DNA of 64,000 nt from Mesorhizobium sp. INR15. GTDB taxonomy: Bacteria > Pseudomonadota > Alphaproteobacteria > Rhizobiales > Rhizobiaceae. Below the pieces are notes generated by a model. The model did not search any database. It saw nothing but the letters and a program-made list of their open reading frames with translations, and was not told the origin of the DNA. Made by a program: the position numbers and the translations under genes. This document shows positions 7,983 to 16,073 of the stretch, piece after piece. The stretch lies in the NCBI RefSeq assembly GCF_015500075.1, contig NZ_CP045496.1:3544001-3608000 (forward strand). Reading direction: 5' to 3'. Every line of letters begins with the position of its first letter. Within the stretch, counting starts at the first letter, position 1.

Positions 7983-8060
7983 CAGCTATCTTGCACAAAT
8001 AGCCGCCAGCCCAACATGCAAGGGGTGTTCCAGGAAACACCAACGCCTCATTCCTTCCAG

Positions 8061-8119
8061 CACCCCTCATCCGTCTCGACGCTTCGCGCCGATCCACCTT
8101 CTCCCACAGGGGGAGAAGG
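8061..8119 (-). repeat. Right arm of the palindromic intergenic repeat
   Basis: This 59-nt arm (CACCCCTCATCCGTC near its left end, GGGGGAGAAGG at its right end) is the inverted partner of 6809-6862 plus 8023-8027. It lies 7 bp beyond the stop of the lytic transglycosylase gene. Before the IS insertion the two arms with their 33-nt centre would have separated two convergent genes, where such elements often act as bidirectional terminators. Confidence 0.85.
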
Positions 8120-8126
8120 CAAGGCG

Positions 8127-9308
8127 CTACAGCTTCCCCAAAAGCTCCGGCGTCGGCCATCCGTCCACCGGCAGCCCAAGCCGCATCTGTTCCTTGCGGA
8201 TGGCCTCGCGGGTGTTGGTGCCCAGAATGCCGTCGACGGTGCCGACGTCATAGCCCCTGGCTTCGAGCTTGGTCTGCAGTTCCTTCATCTGGTCGTTGTT
8301 GAGACCGGTCTCGGGATTGCGCGGGTCGAACTGCGGCGCGCCCGCCAGCCGTGCGGCGAGGTTGGCCGCGGTCAGTGCGTAGGTGAAGGACTGGTTCCAT
8401 TCGAGATAGACGTCGAAATTCTCATAGGTGAGGAAGGCCGGGCCCTTGCGTCCCATCGGCAGCGCAAGGCCGGCCTTGAGGCCGTTGTCGACGAGTGGCG
8501 CGCCGCTCGGGTAGGTGACGCCCCATTGCGCCCATTGCGTCAGCGGCAGCTTGTTGGTGCGGCCCGTCTGGTCCCACGGCATGTTCTCGGGCACACGCAC
8601 TTCCTCGATCCAGGGCTGGTCGCGCTTCCAGCCGCGCGACAGAACCTTGTTGGCCGTGGTCATGATCACGTCCGGCACCGAGTTGCGCAGGTCGATCTTG
8701 CCGTCGCCATCGCCATCGACACCGCGTGCCAGATAGTCGGAAGGCAGGATCTGCGTCTGGCCGATCTCGCCGGCCCAGGCGCCGGTCACGTTGGCCGGCA
8801 GCACACCGCGATCGATCAGCTCCAGAAGCGGCACCAGTTGCTGCCGGAACAGCTGCGGGCGCCGGCAGTCGTGCGAGAGCGTCACCAGCGCGCTCAGCGT
8901 GTGGAAATCACCCTGCACGGCGCCAAAGTCGGTTTCGAGCGCCCAGAAGGCGGTGATGATCGGTGCCTGGACACCGAACTGCTGATCGGCTCGGGCAAAG
9001 ACATCGGCATATTTCTTAAGGTTGGCAGCACCTTGCTTCAGCCGATAGGCCGAGATCATGCGGCCGGAAAACTGGATGAACGTCTGGGTGAAGACACCCT
9101 GGGCGCGGTCACGCGCCAGAACCTTCTCGTCGATATCAGCGTCTTCGAGAGCATCGAGGCCGACGGCGCCGACACCTGCGGCCTTGGCTTCGGCTGCCAC
9201 GCCTTGTTTCCAGGTTTCAAAATCGCCGCCGCATTCCTGCGCCATTGCCGGCAAGGCTGTAGCGCACAGGGTGAGCGCCACCGCGAGGACTTTGGAACGC
9301 AGTCGCAT
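8127..9308 (-). CDS. Lytic murein transglycosylase, MltB/SltB-like, with C-terminal peptidoglycan-binding domain
   Basis: A 393-residue exported enzyme. The signal peptide is MRLRSKVLAVALTLCATA ending in ALPAMA. The catalytic domain (about 25-320) has PIITAFWALETDFGAVQG, where the Glu is the expected acid, then GAWAGEIGQTQILPSDY and VPDVIMTTANKVLSRGW. The C terminus (about 335-393) is a PG_binding_1 domain (LNNDQMKELQTKLEARGYDV, GTNTREAIRKEQ). The start at 9308 follows AAAGGA and begins the signal peptide directly. The protein cleaves glycan strands in the periplasm to 1,6-anhydro-muropeptides. Its position next to a GH25 muramidase suggests a wall-turnover locus. Confidence 0.93.
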   Translation of the reverse strand: MRLRSKVLAVALTLCATALPAMAQECGGDFETWKQGVAAEAKAAGVGAVGLDALEDADIDEKVLARDRAQGVFTQTFIQFSGRMISAYRLKQGAANLKKYADVFARADQQFGVQAPIITAFWALETDFGAVQGDFHTLSALVTLSHDCRRPQLFRQQLVPLLELIDRGVLPANVTGAWAGEIGQTQILPSDYLARGVDGDGDGKIDLRNSVPDVIMTTANKVLSRGWKRDQPWIEEVRVPENMPWDQTGRTNKLPLTQWAQWGVTYPSGAPLVDNGLKAGLALPMGRKGPAFLTYENFDVYLEWNQSFTYALTAANLAARLAGAPQFDPRNPETGLNNDQMKELQTKLEARGYDVGTVDGILGTNTREAIRKEQMRLGLPVDGWPTPELLGKL

Positions 9309-9427
9309 CAGATTCCTTTCGAGACCAGCCAGAGATTGCGCATCCCCTGGACGCCCAACGCTCTGGATTACCAGCGGTTGCACTCTTTACCGCTGGCTGT
9401 GTCGAAAAGCAGGCGAAAGCCCCGGTG

Positions 9428-10222
9428 TCAACGGGTGTTCTGCCGCAACCATTTGTTCCAGGCGGCTTCCGAGCCGTTGAAAACGTTGATGTCGGATTTG
9501 CCGGTCATGCCTGGGACGATACCTGTTCCGGTGTATTGCCAGAAGGTGAAGGGGTGGCCGCCGTATTTCTCGTGCGGGTGGCCGGCGACGGAACGCAGCC
9601 AGTAGGGATAGCCTCGGAAGGTCGACAGTTCGTTATCGTCGAAGAAGTCAACCGACGTATAGATGATCGGCTTCTTGCCGTAATGCCGTTCGACGATTTC
9701 GAGGAAGGTGGTCATCTCCGCACGCACGGTGGCGGCGTCGGGACGCAGCTTGCAGGTCGGCGATTGCGGGTTCCATTCCATGTCGAGGACCGGCGGCATC
9801 GCCGAGCGGTCGACGGGTACGTTGCGGATGAACCAGCGCGCCTGCACCGCTGCCGGGGTGCAGAAATAGAAGAAATGATAGGCCGCGCGCGGAATCCCGT
9901 TCGATTTCGTGCGGGCCCAGTGTTCGCTGAAATATTCGTCGAAACGGTCGCCGCCTTCGGTTGCCTTGATGAAGGCGAACGAGATGCCGCTGGCCTTGGC
10001 CGCCGGCCAGTCGACCGAAGTCTGATACTTGGAGACGTCGGTGCCGTGGACGGCATAGTTCCACGGCGCGCCGCTGTCCCATTCGTGCGGCTTGGAATCG
10101 GCGAAGCGGGGCGCGCGCACGGCAACCGTCGGCGAACTTGACGGCGACAGCGGCGAGAGATCATCCACGGTCGAGCAGGCGCCAAGCAGCGTCAGCATGA
10201 AAAGAGCCGCAAGACGGCGCAT
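9428..10222 (-). CDS. GH25-family muramidase, probable lipoprotein
   Basis: A 264-residue protein starting with MRRLAALFMLTLLGACS, a lipoprotein signal with lipobox LGAC. The GH25 barrel shows HGTDVSKYQTSVDWPAAK (catalytic-face Asp), FAFIKATEGGDRFDEYF, RAAYHFFYFC, PPVLDMEWN (the conserved DxE pair) and PFTFWQYTGTGIVPGM. Family enzymes hydrolyse the beta-1,4 bond between MurNAc and GlcNAc. The ATG at 10222 follows GGAAG; an upstream in-frame TTG is less likely. Its upstream region carries a palindromic rhizobial repeat. Confidence 0.92.
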   Translation of the reverse strand: MRRLAALFMLTLLGACSTVDDLSPLSPSSSPTVAVRAPRFADSKPHEWDSGAPWNYAVHGTDVSKYQTSVDWPAAKASGISFAFIKATEGGDRFDEYFSEHWARTKSNGIPRAAYHFFYFCTPAAVQARWFIRNVPVDRSAMPPVLDMEWNPQSPTCKLRPDAATVRAEMTTFLEIVERHYGKKPIIYTSVDFFDDNELSTFRGYPYWLRSVAGHPHEKYGGHPFTFWQYTGTGIVPGMTGKSDINVFNGSEAAWNKWLRQNTR

Positions 10223-10329
10223 CGCAACTTCCAAGCCGGAACCAGCCGGTCGCTGATGGGTCTGTGCAATGATGGCCGGTCAGGCCCCCTCCAGGCGATC
10301 GCCCCACAGCATCACCTGATCTCTATCGT

Positions 10330-10372
10330 GCATGTCGTTGTCCCAAAACCGCGACGCGGTTTTGGGCGACAT
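10330..10372. repeat. Palindromic intergenic repeat, GTCGTTGTCCCAAAACCG type
   Basis: A strong inverted repeat: ATGTCG outer arms and an inner perfect 11-bp stem CCCAAAACCGC / GCGGTTTTGGG around a GAC loop. Related units lie at 41961-42003 and 44956-45003, so it is a dispersed repeat family rather than a local operator. Confidence 0.85.
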
Positions 10373-10497
10373 CCACCCATGTGATCGCCGATCATGGTTG
10401 ATATTAGGTTGACGGCGCTCGACAAGCATCATGATTTGCGGAACCAATGGCGGCAAATCGATGACATAGATGTCAGGCGGGAGCCTGGAGGAAACAA

Positions 10498-11877
10498 ATG
10501 CGGTTCGTCGTCAAGATCGTCAAATGGCTGCTCGGCCTGGTCGTGCTGGCGGTCGCCGCGCTGTTCGCCTGGCTCTATATCGCGCCGCCGGAACTGATCC
10601 GAGTCGGTTCGGGCTATTCCGCCAAGATCGTCTGCTCGAACGTCTTTATCGCGGGCCGCGACGCCAAGGAAGTGCTTGCCGTCGACGTGCAGGCGCCGGG
10701 GCATCCGTTACTGAAGCTAATGCAGGTGTCGGTCGACAAGAACCGGGGGACGGTTTCGGCGGGCCTGTTTGGCTTCCTCGGCAAAAGCACCGCGGTCTCC
10801 CGCGACGGGCTTGGCTGCGCCTCGGCTCCGGACGGAAATGTCGGCAAGGCGCGGCAGACGGCGATCCATGTCGAGCCATCGGCCACACGCCAGGACGTGC
10901 TGTGGCCGGAAGGCGAGCGGGTCGATGCCTCGCAAGATCCAGTGATTGCGAAGCTGCTGGACGATACTGCCCTGACCGGAGCCGGCATGCGCGCGGTGGT
11001 GGTGGTCAAGAACGGCCATATCGTTGCCGAGCGCTATGGCGCTGGCTTTTCGGAAAGGACGCCGCTGCTCGGGTGGTCGATGACAAAGACGGTCAATGCC
11101 GCGATCCTTGGCACGCTGGTCAAGGACGGCAAGATGGCGGTGACCAACCAGGGGCTTTTCGGGCCGTGGAAAGCTGACGGCCGAGCCAGCATCAGCATTG
11201 CCGACATGATGGCGATGTCGAGCGGCCTGGAGTTCAACGAGGATTACGGCGACGTCGCCGATGTGACACGCATGCTCTACCTTGAGCCTGATATGGCCGG
11301 CTTTGCCGAAGCGAAGCCTTTGGCCGCCGAGGTCGGCAAGGTGTTCTCTTATTCGAGCGGCACCGCCGTGATGCTTTCTCGTCTGTGGCAGGATGCGATC
11401 GGCGACAAGGCCAAGGCATTGGCGTGGCCGCGCGCGTCACTGTTTGAGCCGCTCGGCATGCACAGCGCCGTGCTTGAAACCGACGAACAAGGCACCTTTG
11501 TCGGCGGCTCCTACCTCTATGCCACGGGGCATGATTGGGCACGGTTCGGCCAGTTCCTGCTGCAGGACGGTGTCTGGAACGGCAACCAGGTTCTGCCCGC
11601 CGGCTTCGTTGCCTGGATGCGGGAGCCGGCACCGGCCTCGAAGGTCTACGGCAAAGGCCAGTTGTGGATCGAAGGCCCTGGCGATGAGGACAGTCCGGGT
11701 GCGGGCGTTTCAGCGGGCTTGCCCAAGGACACCTACTGGATGGAAGGCCATGACGGGCAGACGGTCACCATCATTCCGTCGGAGCAATTGGTGATCGTAC
11801 GGCTGGGGCTGACACCGGCCAAGCTCGGCTATCGGCCGCAGGCGATGGTGGGAGCGTTGGCCAAGGCGCTACACTAA
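10498..11877 (+). CDS. Membrane-anchored serine hydrolase, class C beta-lactamase-like
   Basis: A 459-residue protein with an N-terminal anchor (MRFVVKIVKWLLGLVVLAVA, residues 1-26) and a periplasmic beta-lactamase/PBP-fold domain. The nucleophile motif is SMTK in LLGWSMTKTVNAAIL, the Tyr motif is YSS in VFSYSSGTAVMLS, and the third-motif region is MEGHDGQTVTIIP. The start follows CCTGGAGGAAACAA, with GGAGG at good spacing. Members include esterases, DD-peptidases and amide hydrolases; true beta-lactamase activity cannot be assumed. Its last 20 codons have a diverged second copy at 12799-12894. Confidence 0.85.
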   Translation: MRFVVKIVKWLLGLVVLAVAALFAWLYIAPPELIRVGSGYSAKIVCSNVFIAGRDAKEVLAVDVQAPGHPLLKLMQVSVDKNRGTVSAGLFGFLGKSTAVSRDGLGCASAPDGNVGKARQTAIHVEPSATRQDVLWPEGERVDASQDPVIAKLLDDTALTGAGMRAVVVVKNGHIVAERYGAGFSERTPLLGWSMTKTVNAAILGTLVKDGKMAVTNQGLFGPWKADGRASISIADMMAMSSGLEFNEDYGDVADVTRMLYLEPDMAGFAEAKPLAAEVGKVFSYSSGTAVMLSRLWQDAIGDKAKALAWPRASLFEPLGMHSAVLETDEQGTFVGGSYLYATGHDWARFGQFLLQDGVWNGNQVLPAGFVAWMREPAPASKVYGKGQLWIEGPGDEDSPGAGVSAGLPKDTYWMEGHDGQTVTIIPSEQLVIVRLGLTPAKLGYRPQAMVGALAKALH

Positions 11878-11895
11878 TGCACGTCCCCGGTTTTG

Positions 11896-11935
11896 AGAGC
11901 GCGCCGCATGAATCCGTTTCAACGCGACGCGCGTT
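11896..11935 (-). repeat. Rhizobial mosaic repeat unit (GAATCCGTTT type)
   Basis: The segment from AGCGCGCCGCATGAATCCG to AACGCGACGCGCGTT matches, in inverse orientation and with few changes, the unit at about 44895-44942. It is a partial copy of the mosaic element and lies just after the serine hydrolase gene. Confidence 0.7.
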
Positions 11936-12034
11936 AATCTGTGTCTGTACGGAATTCGTTTTACCCCTCATCGCCGCAAATTCTCCCTTGTTAAGCGCCG
12001 AGCACCGAATATGACGGCGCAGCCGCCGCGATCC

Positions 12035-12394
12035 TCATCGGACAAACCACTCGGCGAACCATGATATTCCGAGGAAGAACACGGCGCCGATACAGATCAA
12101 TGGGGTAGCCAGATTTCTGTAGAATCTCGCTCTGGGATCTGCGCCCGGTTTCGTTCCAATGACGCCGTAAGCCAGAACGGCAAAACCGGCGGCGCCAAGC
12201 AGTAGGCAGGCCGAGCCTCCAAGTGCCCACATGCCGCGCACATGGAGATTCTCAAAATGTTTTTGGCGCCAAGGTCCCAGACGGTAGGGCATGACCAGAT
12301 CGTCAGTGACGACGCCATGTATCGCGTAGGCGGCAATCGCGATTGCACAAAGATACCCGATCAACTTGCGTAGTTCAGTTGGCAGAGGCCGCAA
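12035..12394 (-). CDS. Small integral membrane protein, unknown
   Basis: A 119-residue protein with three likely helices: LIGYLCAIAIAAYAIHGVV (about 11-29), LGGSACLLLGAAGFAVLAYG (about 58-77) and ATPLICIGAVFFLGISWFA (about 95-114). It starts at a TTG at 12394, which lies inside the end of the upstream gene (20-bp overlap) behind GGGAGAAG, so it is probably translationally coupled. I do not recognise the family. It and its partner lie in a segment inserted between the serine hydrolase gene and the remnant of that gene's paralogue. Confidence 0.6.
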   Translation of the reverse strand: MRPLPTELRKLIGYLCAIAIAAYAIHGVVTDDLVMPYRLGPWRQKHFENLHVRGMWALGGSACLLLGAAGFAVLAYGVIGTKPGADPRARFYRNLATPLICIGAVFFLGISWFAEWFVR

Positions 12395-12692
12395 AAAGCT
12401 TCTCCCAGAGCTCGGTATGACCGCTGGCGCGCGCCGCGTCGTCCCATTTCAGCTTCGTGTATTTGCGAAGGGTCTGGCAGTTTTCAGGATCACTGGCCAT
12501 GCACTGCGTTCCCTTGCCATTGGCCAGTTTGAACGTCGCCTTGTCCAAAGGATCGGCCGCCAGCGAATGCGGCGCGCCCTCGAACACGTCGCATGGGGAG
12601 ATAAGACACGCGTCATTGTAGACCGGTCTCATTGCAGACGAGCTCAAAAAAATCGTGCAGGCAGCTAAAGAAAAGATTCCCCTCGCACTCAT
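12375..12692 (-). CDS. Small secreted protein, unknown
   Basis: A 105-residue protein from the ATG at 12692, preceded by AAGAAGG. Residues 1-20 (MSARGIFSLAACTIFLSSSA) look like a signal peptide. The mature part has four cysteines (DACLISPC, GTQC, ENC) and no recognised domain. It overlaps the membrane-protein gene downstream, and the two form a compact unit with no similarity to their neighbours, so they may be accessory. Function unknown. Confidence 0.62.
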   Translation of the reverse strand: MSARGIFSLAACTIFLSSSAMRPVYNDACLISPCDVFEGAPHSLAADPLDKATFKLANGKGTQCMASDPENCQTLRKYTKLKWDDAARASGHTELWEKLFAASAN

Positions 12693-12798
12693 GTTCGCCT
12701 TCTTGAGGTAAAATAGAGATCGCTAACATACAGCTTTTCATGCTTTGCGTCGATTGTCCTGGACAGCCGCCAAGGCCTCCCCGTGACGTTTCGGTGCT

Positions 12799-12894
12799 GA
12801 TCAACCGATGTGGTGGTGCGGCTGGGTGACGAATGCCAAGCTCGGCTATCGGCCGCAGACGATGGTGGGCGCGCTTGTGAAGGCGCTGAAATAG
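12799..12894 (+). pseudogene. 3'-end remnant of a serine-hydrolase paralogue
   Basis: The stretch reads VVVRLG and then, after a 2-nt frame slip, AKLGYRPQTMVGALVKALK followed by TAG at 12892-12894. It matches the C terminus of the intact gene at 10498-11877 (IVRLGLTP, then AKLGYRPQAMVGALAKALH). A run of 24 bases is identical and the rest is diverged. Only the last 25-30 codons survive, so a tandem paralogue was deleted or displaced. It sits 79 bp before the dehydrogenase gene. Confidence 0.75.
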
Positions 12895-12973
12895 GCTCTT
12901 TCAATTCGCATACAGGCTATCTCGTACCCATTCGAAGATGCAGTCTCCGTGCCGGGAACAGGGAGAATGCATC

Positions 12974-13915
12974 ATGGTCGTGGGGTTTATCGGGCTTGGG
13001 ACGATGGGGCGCAACGCGGCGCTCAATGTCAGGCGCGCCGGGTTCGAGATGGTCGTCTACGATATTCGTCCGGAGTCCATGGATGCGTTGACGGTTGCCG
13101 GCGCAAAGCCCGCCACCAGTCCTGCCGATGTGCTGGCACGCAGTGATATCGTGGTGACGATGGTGTTTGGCCCGAAAGAGATCGAACAGGTGGTGCGGGG
13201 TGAGAACGGCTTCCTGACCGCGTCCTGTGCCGGCAAGTATTGGGTCGACATGACCACCAGCGGCCCGAAACTGATGCGTGCGCTGGCCGCCGAATTCCAG
13301 GCGAAAGGCGGCGGGCCGGTCGATGCGCCGGTTACCGGATCGGTGGACGCAGCGATCCGAGGTGATATGCCGATGTTTGTTGGCGGCACCGATGCCGATG
13401 TCGAGGCGGTGCGGCCTGTCATCGAGGCGATGGGCGAGCTGCGGCGCGTCGGCCCGTATGGCAACGGCTACGTGGCCAAACTCGTCAACAACCAGCTTTG
13501 GAAAATCCATGCCGCGGCGATCGGCGAGGCCATGGTCACCGCAAAGCTCGCAGGACTGGAACCTGATGTCTGGTGGCGGGTGATGAAAGGTGGTGCCGCC
13601 GACAGCTTCGTGCTTCAGCATGACGTGCCGTCGATCTTTGCCGGCCACTACGATCCGTCTTTTCCGATCGCGCTTTGTCTCAAGGATCTCGGCCTGATCG
13701 AGGAACTGATGGCCGAGACCGGCACGCGCAATGAACTGACCCGTGCGACCCATGACCGGTTCAAGCTGGCCGGCGAACGCTACGGTGTCGGCGCTGGCGA
13801 AATGACCGTCTGCAAGGTGATCGAGGATGACGCCAATGTCGAATTGCGGGTCGCGGGAGACTGGTTGGCGCCGTGGGATGTCGTGCACGCGGCGGACAGC
13901 AAGACCGGGACTTAA
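12974..13915 (+). CDS. NAD(P)-dependent beta-hydroxyacid dehydrogenase (3-hydroxyisobutyrate dehydrogenase family)
   Basis: A 313-residue enzyme. The Rossmann start is VVGFIGLGTMGRNAALNVRR, the substrate loop is PVDAPVTGSVDAAIRGDM, the catalytic Lys lies in YGNGYVAKLVNNQLW, and the C-terminal helical domain has FPIALCLKDLGLIEELMAE. The ATG at 12974 is chosen because GGGAGA lies 7 bases upstream and it starts exactly at the nucleotide-binding strand. Substrates of this family include 3-hydroxyisobutyrate, tartronate semialdehyde and 6-phosphogluconate-like acids; the sequence does not say which. It is convergent with btaB (7-bp gap). Confidence 0.88.
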   Translation: MVVGFIGLGTMGRNAALNVRRAGFEMVVYDIRPESMDALTVAGAKPATSPADVLARSDIVVTMVFGPKEIEQVVRGENGFLTASCAGKYWVDMTTSGPKLMRALAAEFQAKGGGPVDAPVTGSVDAAIRGDMPMFVGGTDADVEAVRPVIEAMGELRRVGPYGNGYVAKLVNNQLWKIHAAAIGEAMVTAKLAGLEPDVWWRVMKGGAADSFVLQHDVPSIFAGHYDPSFPIALCLKDLGLIEELMAETGTRNELTRATHDRFKLAGERYGVGAGEMTVCKVIEDDANVELRVAGDWLAPWDVVHAADSKTGT

Positions 13916-13922
13916 TGACCGT

Positions 13923-14588
13923 TTACTTCTGCCCGCCAATAACAGCGAGCCAGGCATAGCCGCGATAAAGCGTGCGGAAACGGAAGGTTGCGCCTGTTTG
14001 CCGGGATTCCGATTCAAGCACCTCGCGCAGGGTCGAGTGCGGCGAGACGTGGAATTTTCTGAGCCAGCCTCGCAATAGGCAGCGGAACCAGGCCGGCAAG
14101 CCTTCCTGCTGGCCGAAATCGACGATGTGCAGCGAGCCATTCGGTGAAAGTGCTTTCAGCGCGGCCGAAACAGTCCTTTCCCAGCCGGGGATCATCGACA
14201 GGGAATAAGACACAAAGACGCGATCGAAATTGGCTCGGCCAAAGAGCGCCGTGGCGTTGAAATCCGTAGCATCGCCGCATGCCAGCGTGACGCGGCCGGA
14301 CAGGCCTTCGCGGTCGATCGCGTTGCCGGCCGTCTCCAGCATTTCAGCCGAGATATCCAGGCCGAAGAAGCGGGCGTCGGGATAGCGACGGGCGGCAAGA
14401 ATGATGTTGCGGCCGGTGCCGCAGCCGAGTTCCAGCACGGTACCGCCAGCCGGTACTTCCAGCCCCGCGATCAGCCGGTCGCGGCCGAGAAGATAGTATT
14501 TGCGGGTCAGGTCGTAGATGTGGCGCTGCCAGCGGTAAACGCCGTCCATCAGTTCGGCATGGCTGGCCGGCAGCTCGGTGGTGCTCAT
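13923..14588 (-). CDS. btaB: Betaine-lipid N-methyltransferase BtaB
   Basis: A 221-residue SAM-dependent methyltransferase with motif I TVLELGCGTGRNIILAA, FFGLDISAEMLETA and FDRVFVSYSLSMIPGW. In rhizobia the second gene of the bta operon trimethylates diacylglyceryl-homoserine to the betaine lipid DGTS. Its start overlaps the btaA stop by four bases (ATGA), and the YRWQRHIYDLTRKYYLLGRD N terminus is characteristic. The call rests on this sequence together with the adjacent btaA. Confidence 0.92.
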   Translation of the reverse strand: MSTTELPASHAELMDGVYRWQRHIYDLTRKYYLLGRDRLIAGLEVPAGGTVLELGCGTGRNIILAARRYPDARFFGLDISAEMLETAGNAIDREGLSGRVTLACGDATDFNATALFGRANFDRVFVSYSLSMIPGWERTVSAALKALSPNGSLHIVDFGQQEGLPAWFRCLLRGWLRKFHVSPHSTLREVLESESRQTGATFRFRTLYRGYAWLAVIGGQK

Positions 14589-15832
14589 GCCGCGCGCTTC
14601 ACATAGAGGTGGAAGCCGCCATAGATGGCCGAGCGGTCGCGGGCCGAGAATTCACAGGAGGCTTCGCTCTCATAGTTCCACTGATCGAGCAGCGAAGCGG
14701 AGACGCGGCCGGGCAAAAGGCTCGGTTCGGCGGCGGTGCGGAAGATGACGCGAGCGCCCGCCGAGGCGGTGCGGGTGATTTCCGCCCACAGCGCGTTGAG
14801 CTGGTCATCCGTCATCCAGTCCTGCGCATCAAGTAGAATGAAGCGATCGACAGAGCCGGCATCCTTGCCGGCCAGGAATTCGATCAGGTTGGCGTGATGG
14901 ATGGCAACACGATCGACGTTGCCGCGGATCGTTTCGTAGTTCTGCTTTTCCAGATAGGCGGGCAGGGCGGCCTCGCCGGGTTCGGGATAGCGGCGGGCAA
15001 AAGCTTGCCAAGCGAAGTAGTTGTTCTGCAATGGGAAATCGCAAGCCAGTTTTTCCAGGCGGGCTTTCAGCACGCTGGCCATGGTGCCGTCACCTGATGT
15101 GATCAGCGAATCGTATTGAGCCGGCGGGATGCCGAGGCCAAACAGGGACGCCTTGCGCGACGTTGCCCATTTCAGCAGCGGCCTTTCGAACACCGGCGCC
15201 AGTTGCTCGTTGAAGAAGCGGCGCTGATCGGCAACGCTCTTCGAGGCCATGATGCCGGCTGGGTCGACGCCGAAGAATTTTGCCGTGCGGTGGCCCATGG
15301 CGATGAACAGCCCAAGCAGGCCGGTCTGGTAGAAATTGCGGTCGAAGACGCCGATGCGGCGCCGGCCACGCCAGTTGCGGCGCTCCCAGTAATGCCGGCT
15401 GACCGGGTCGAGATGCGGGGCGATGAAGCGGTCATAGGCCTCGGAGTTATGGCTGGTGTCGGCGGCGCCGAAGAAACGGAACAGGTCGCCCTGCGAAGGC
15501 AGATGGCGTACCGCCTCGAGCTTCATGCGGTTCAATGCGATATGGGCGGCGTTGAGATCGACAGCGTCGATCCTTGCCGGCGAGCGGGTCAAATAGGCGA
15601 GGATATTGCAGCCGCCGGATGCGATGGTGACGATGCGATGGCCCTGGCCAAGCTGCATCGCTTCCATATCGACATCGGGATCTTCCCAGATCTGCGGGTA
15701 GACGAGGCCCGAGAACAGGAAGGCGAAAAGCCGCTCGGAAATGCCGGCCTTCGACAACGGGCGGTTCTGATAGACGGCCTTTCCAACTTCCTTGCCGCGA
15801 CGAAAAACCAAGTCTCCGGAAACGTCCGTCAT
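14585..15832 (-). CDS. btaA: S-adenosylmethionine:diacylglycerol 3-amino-3-carboxypropyltransferase BtaA
   Basis: A 415-residue protein that transfers the aminocarboxypropyl group of SAM to diacylglycerol, the first step in making the phosphorus-free membrane lipid DGTS. Recognisable stretches are FSGLVYPQIWEDPDVDMEAM, IVTIASGGCNILAYL, NAAHIALNRMKLEA and RNWRGRRRIGVFDRNFYQTG. Length fits the family. It forms an operon with btaB and has a textbook Pho box about 50 bp before its start, so phosphate starvation should induce it and let the cell replace phospholipids. Confidence 0.95.
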   Translation of the reverse strand: MTDVSGDLVFRRGKEVGKAVYQNRPLSKAGISERLFAFLFSGLVYPQIWEDPDVDMEAMQLGQGHRIVTIASGGCNILAYLTRSPARIDAVDLNAAHIALNRMKLEAVRHLPSQGDLFRFFGAADTSHNSEAYDRFIAPHLDPVSRHYWERRNWRGRRRIGVFDRNFYQTGLLGLFIAMGHRTAKFFGVDPAGIMASKSVADQRRFFNEQLAPVFERPLLKWATSRKASLFGLGIPPAQYDSLITSGDGTMASVLKARLEKLACDFPLQNNYFAWQAFARRYPEPGEAALPAYLEKQNYETIRGNVDRVAIHHANLIEFLAGKDAGSVDRFILLDAQDWMTDDQLNALWAEITRTASAGARVIFRTAAEPSLLPGRVSASLLDQWNYESEASCEFSARDRSAIYGGFHLYVKRAA

Positions 15833-15881
15833 GGCAATCTGATTCCCCGTTTGCTTTGGCGCAAGCGGGTAGCGCCCGGTG

Positions 15882-15898
15882 ATGACAGGTGCATGACA
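15882..15898 (-). promoter_or_regulatory. Pho box (PhoB operator) of btaAB
   Basis: On the btaA strand the sequence is TGTCATGCACCTGTCAT: two identical TGTCAT direct repeats with an 11-bp period, the classic PhoB half-site arrangement. It lies 50-66 bp upstream of the btaA ATG, where it could replace a weak -35 element. Confidence 0.88.
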
Positions 15899-16073
15899 AG
15901 AGCCGGCTTCGTGCGTTGCGGCTCATAGGCTCGTCACGAGCCGGCTCCGATGCTCACGAAACCGTGAATGATGTTACATGCCGAAACGCAACGTTACGAA
16001 ACCCATCGGCTTCCCATGCATTTTCTTTCCGAGCGTCACCGCGAGCGGGGGCGTTGTTAGAAGGAGAGATGTT

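Larger units (their letters stand above)
6863..8022 (-). mobile_element. Complete IS110-family insertion sequence with bridge-RNA-type left end
   Basis: The element is about 1160 bp. Its ends are fixed by the intergenic palindrome it interrupts: removing 6863-8022 (or equivalently 6861-8020) restores the inverted repeat through the junction. The dinucleotide AG (CT on the transposase strand) is present at both junctions, like the shared core dinucleotide used by IS110 elements. There are no terminal inverted repeats and no long target duplication, as expected for the family. On the transposase strand the non-coding left end is about 150-170 nt and the right end after the stop codon only 15 nt, the arrangement of the IS110 subgroup rather than IS1111. 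Confidence 0.85.
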
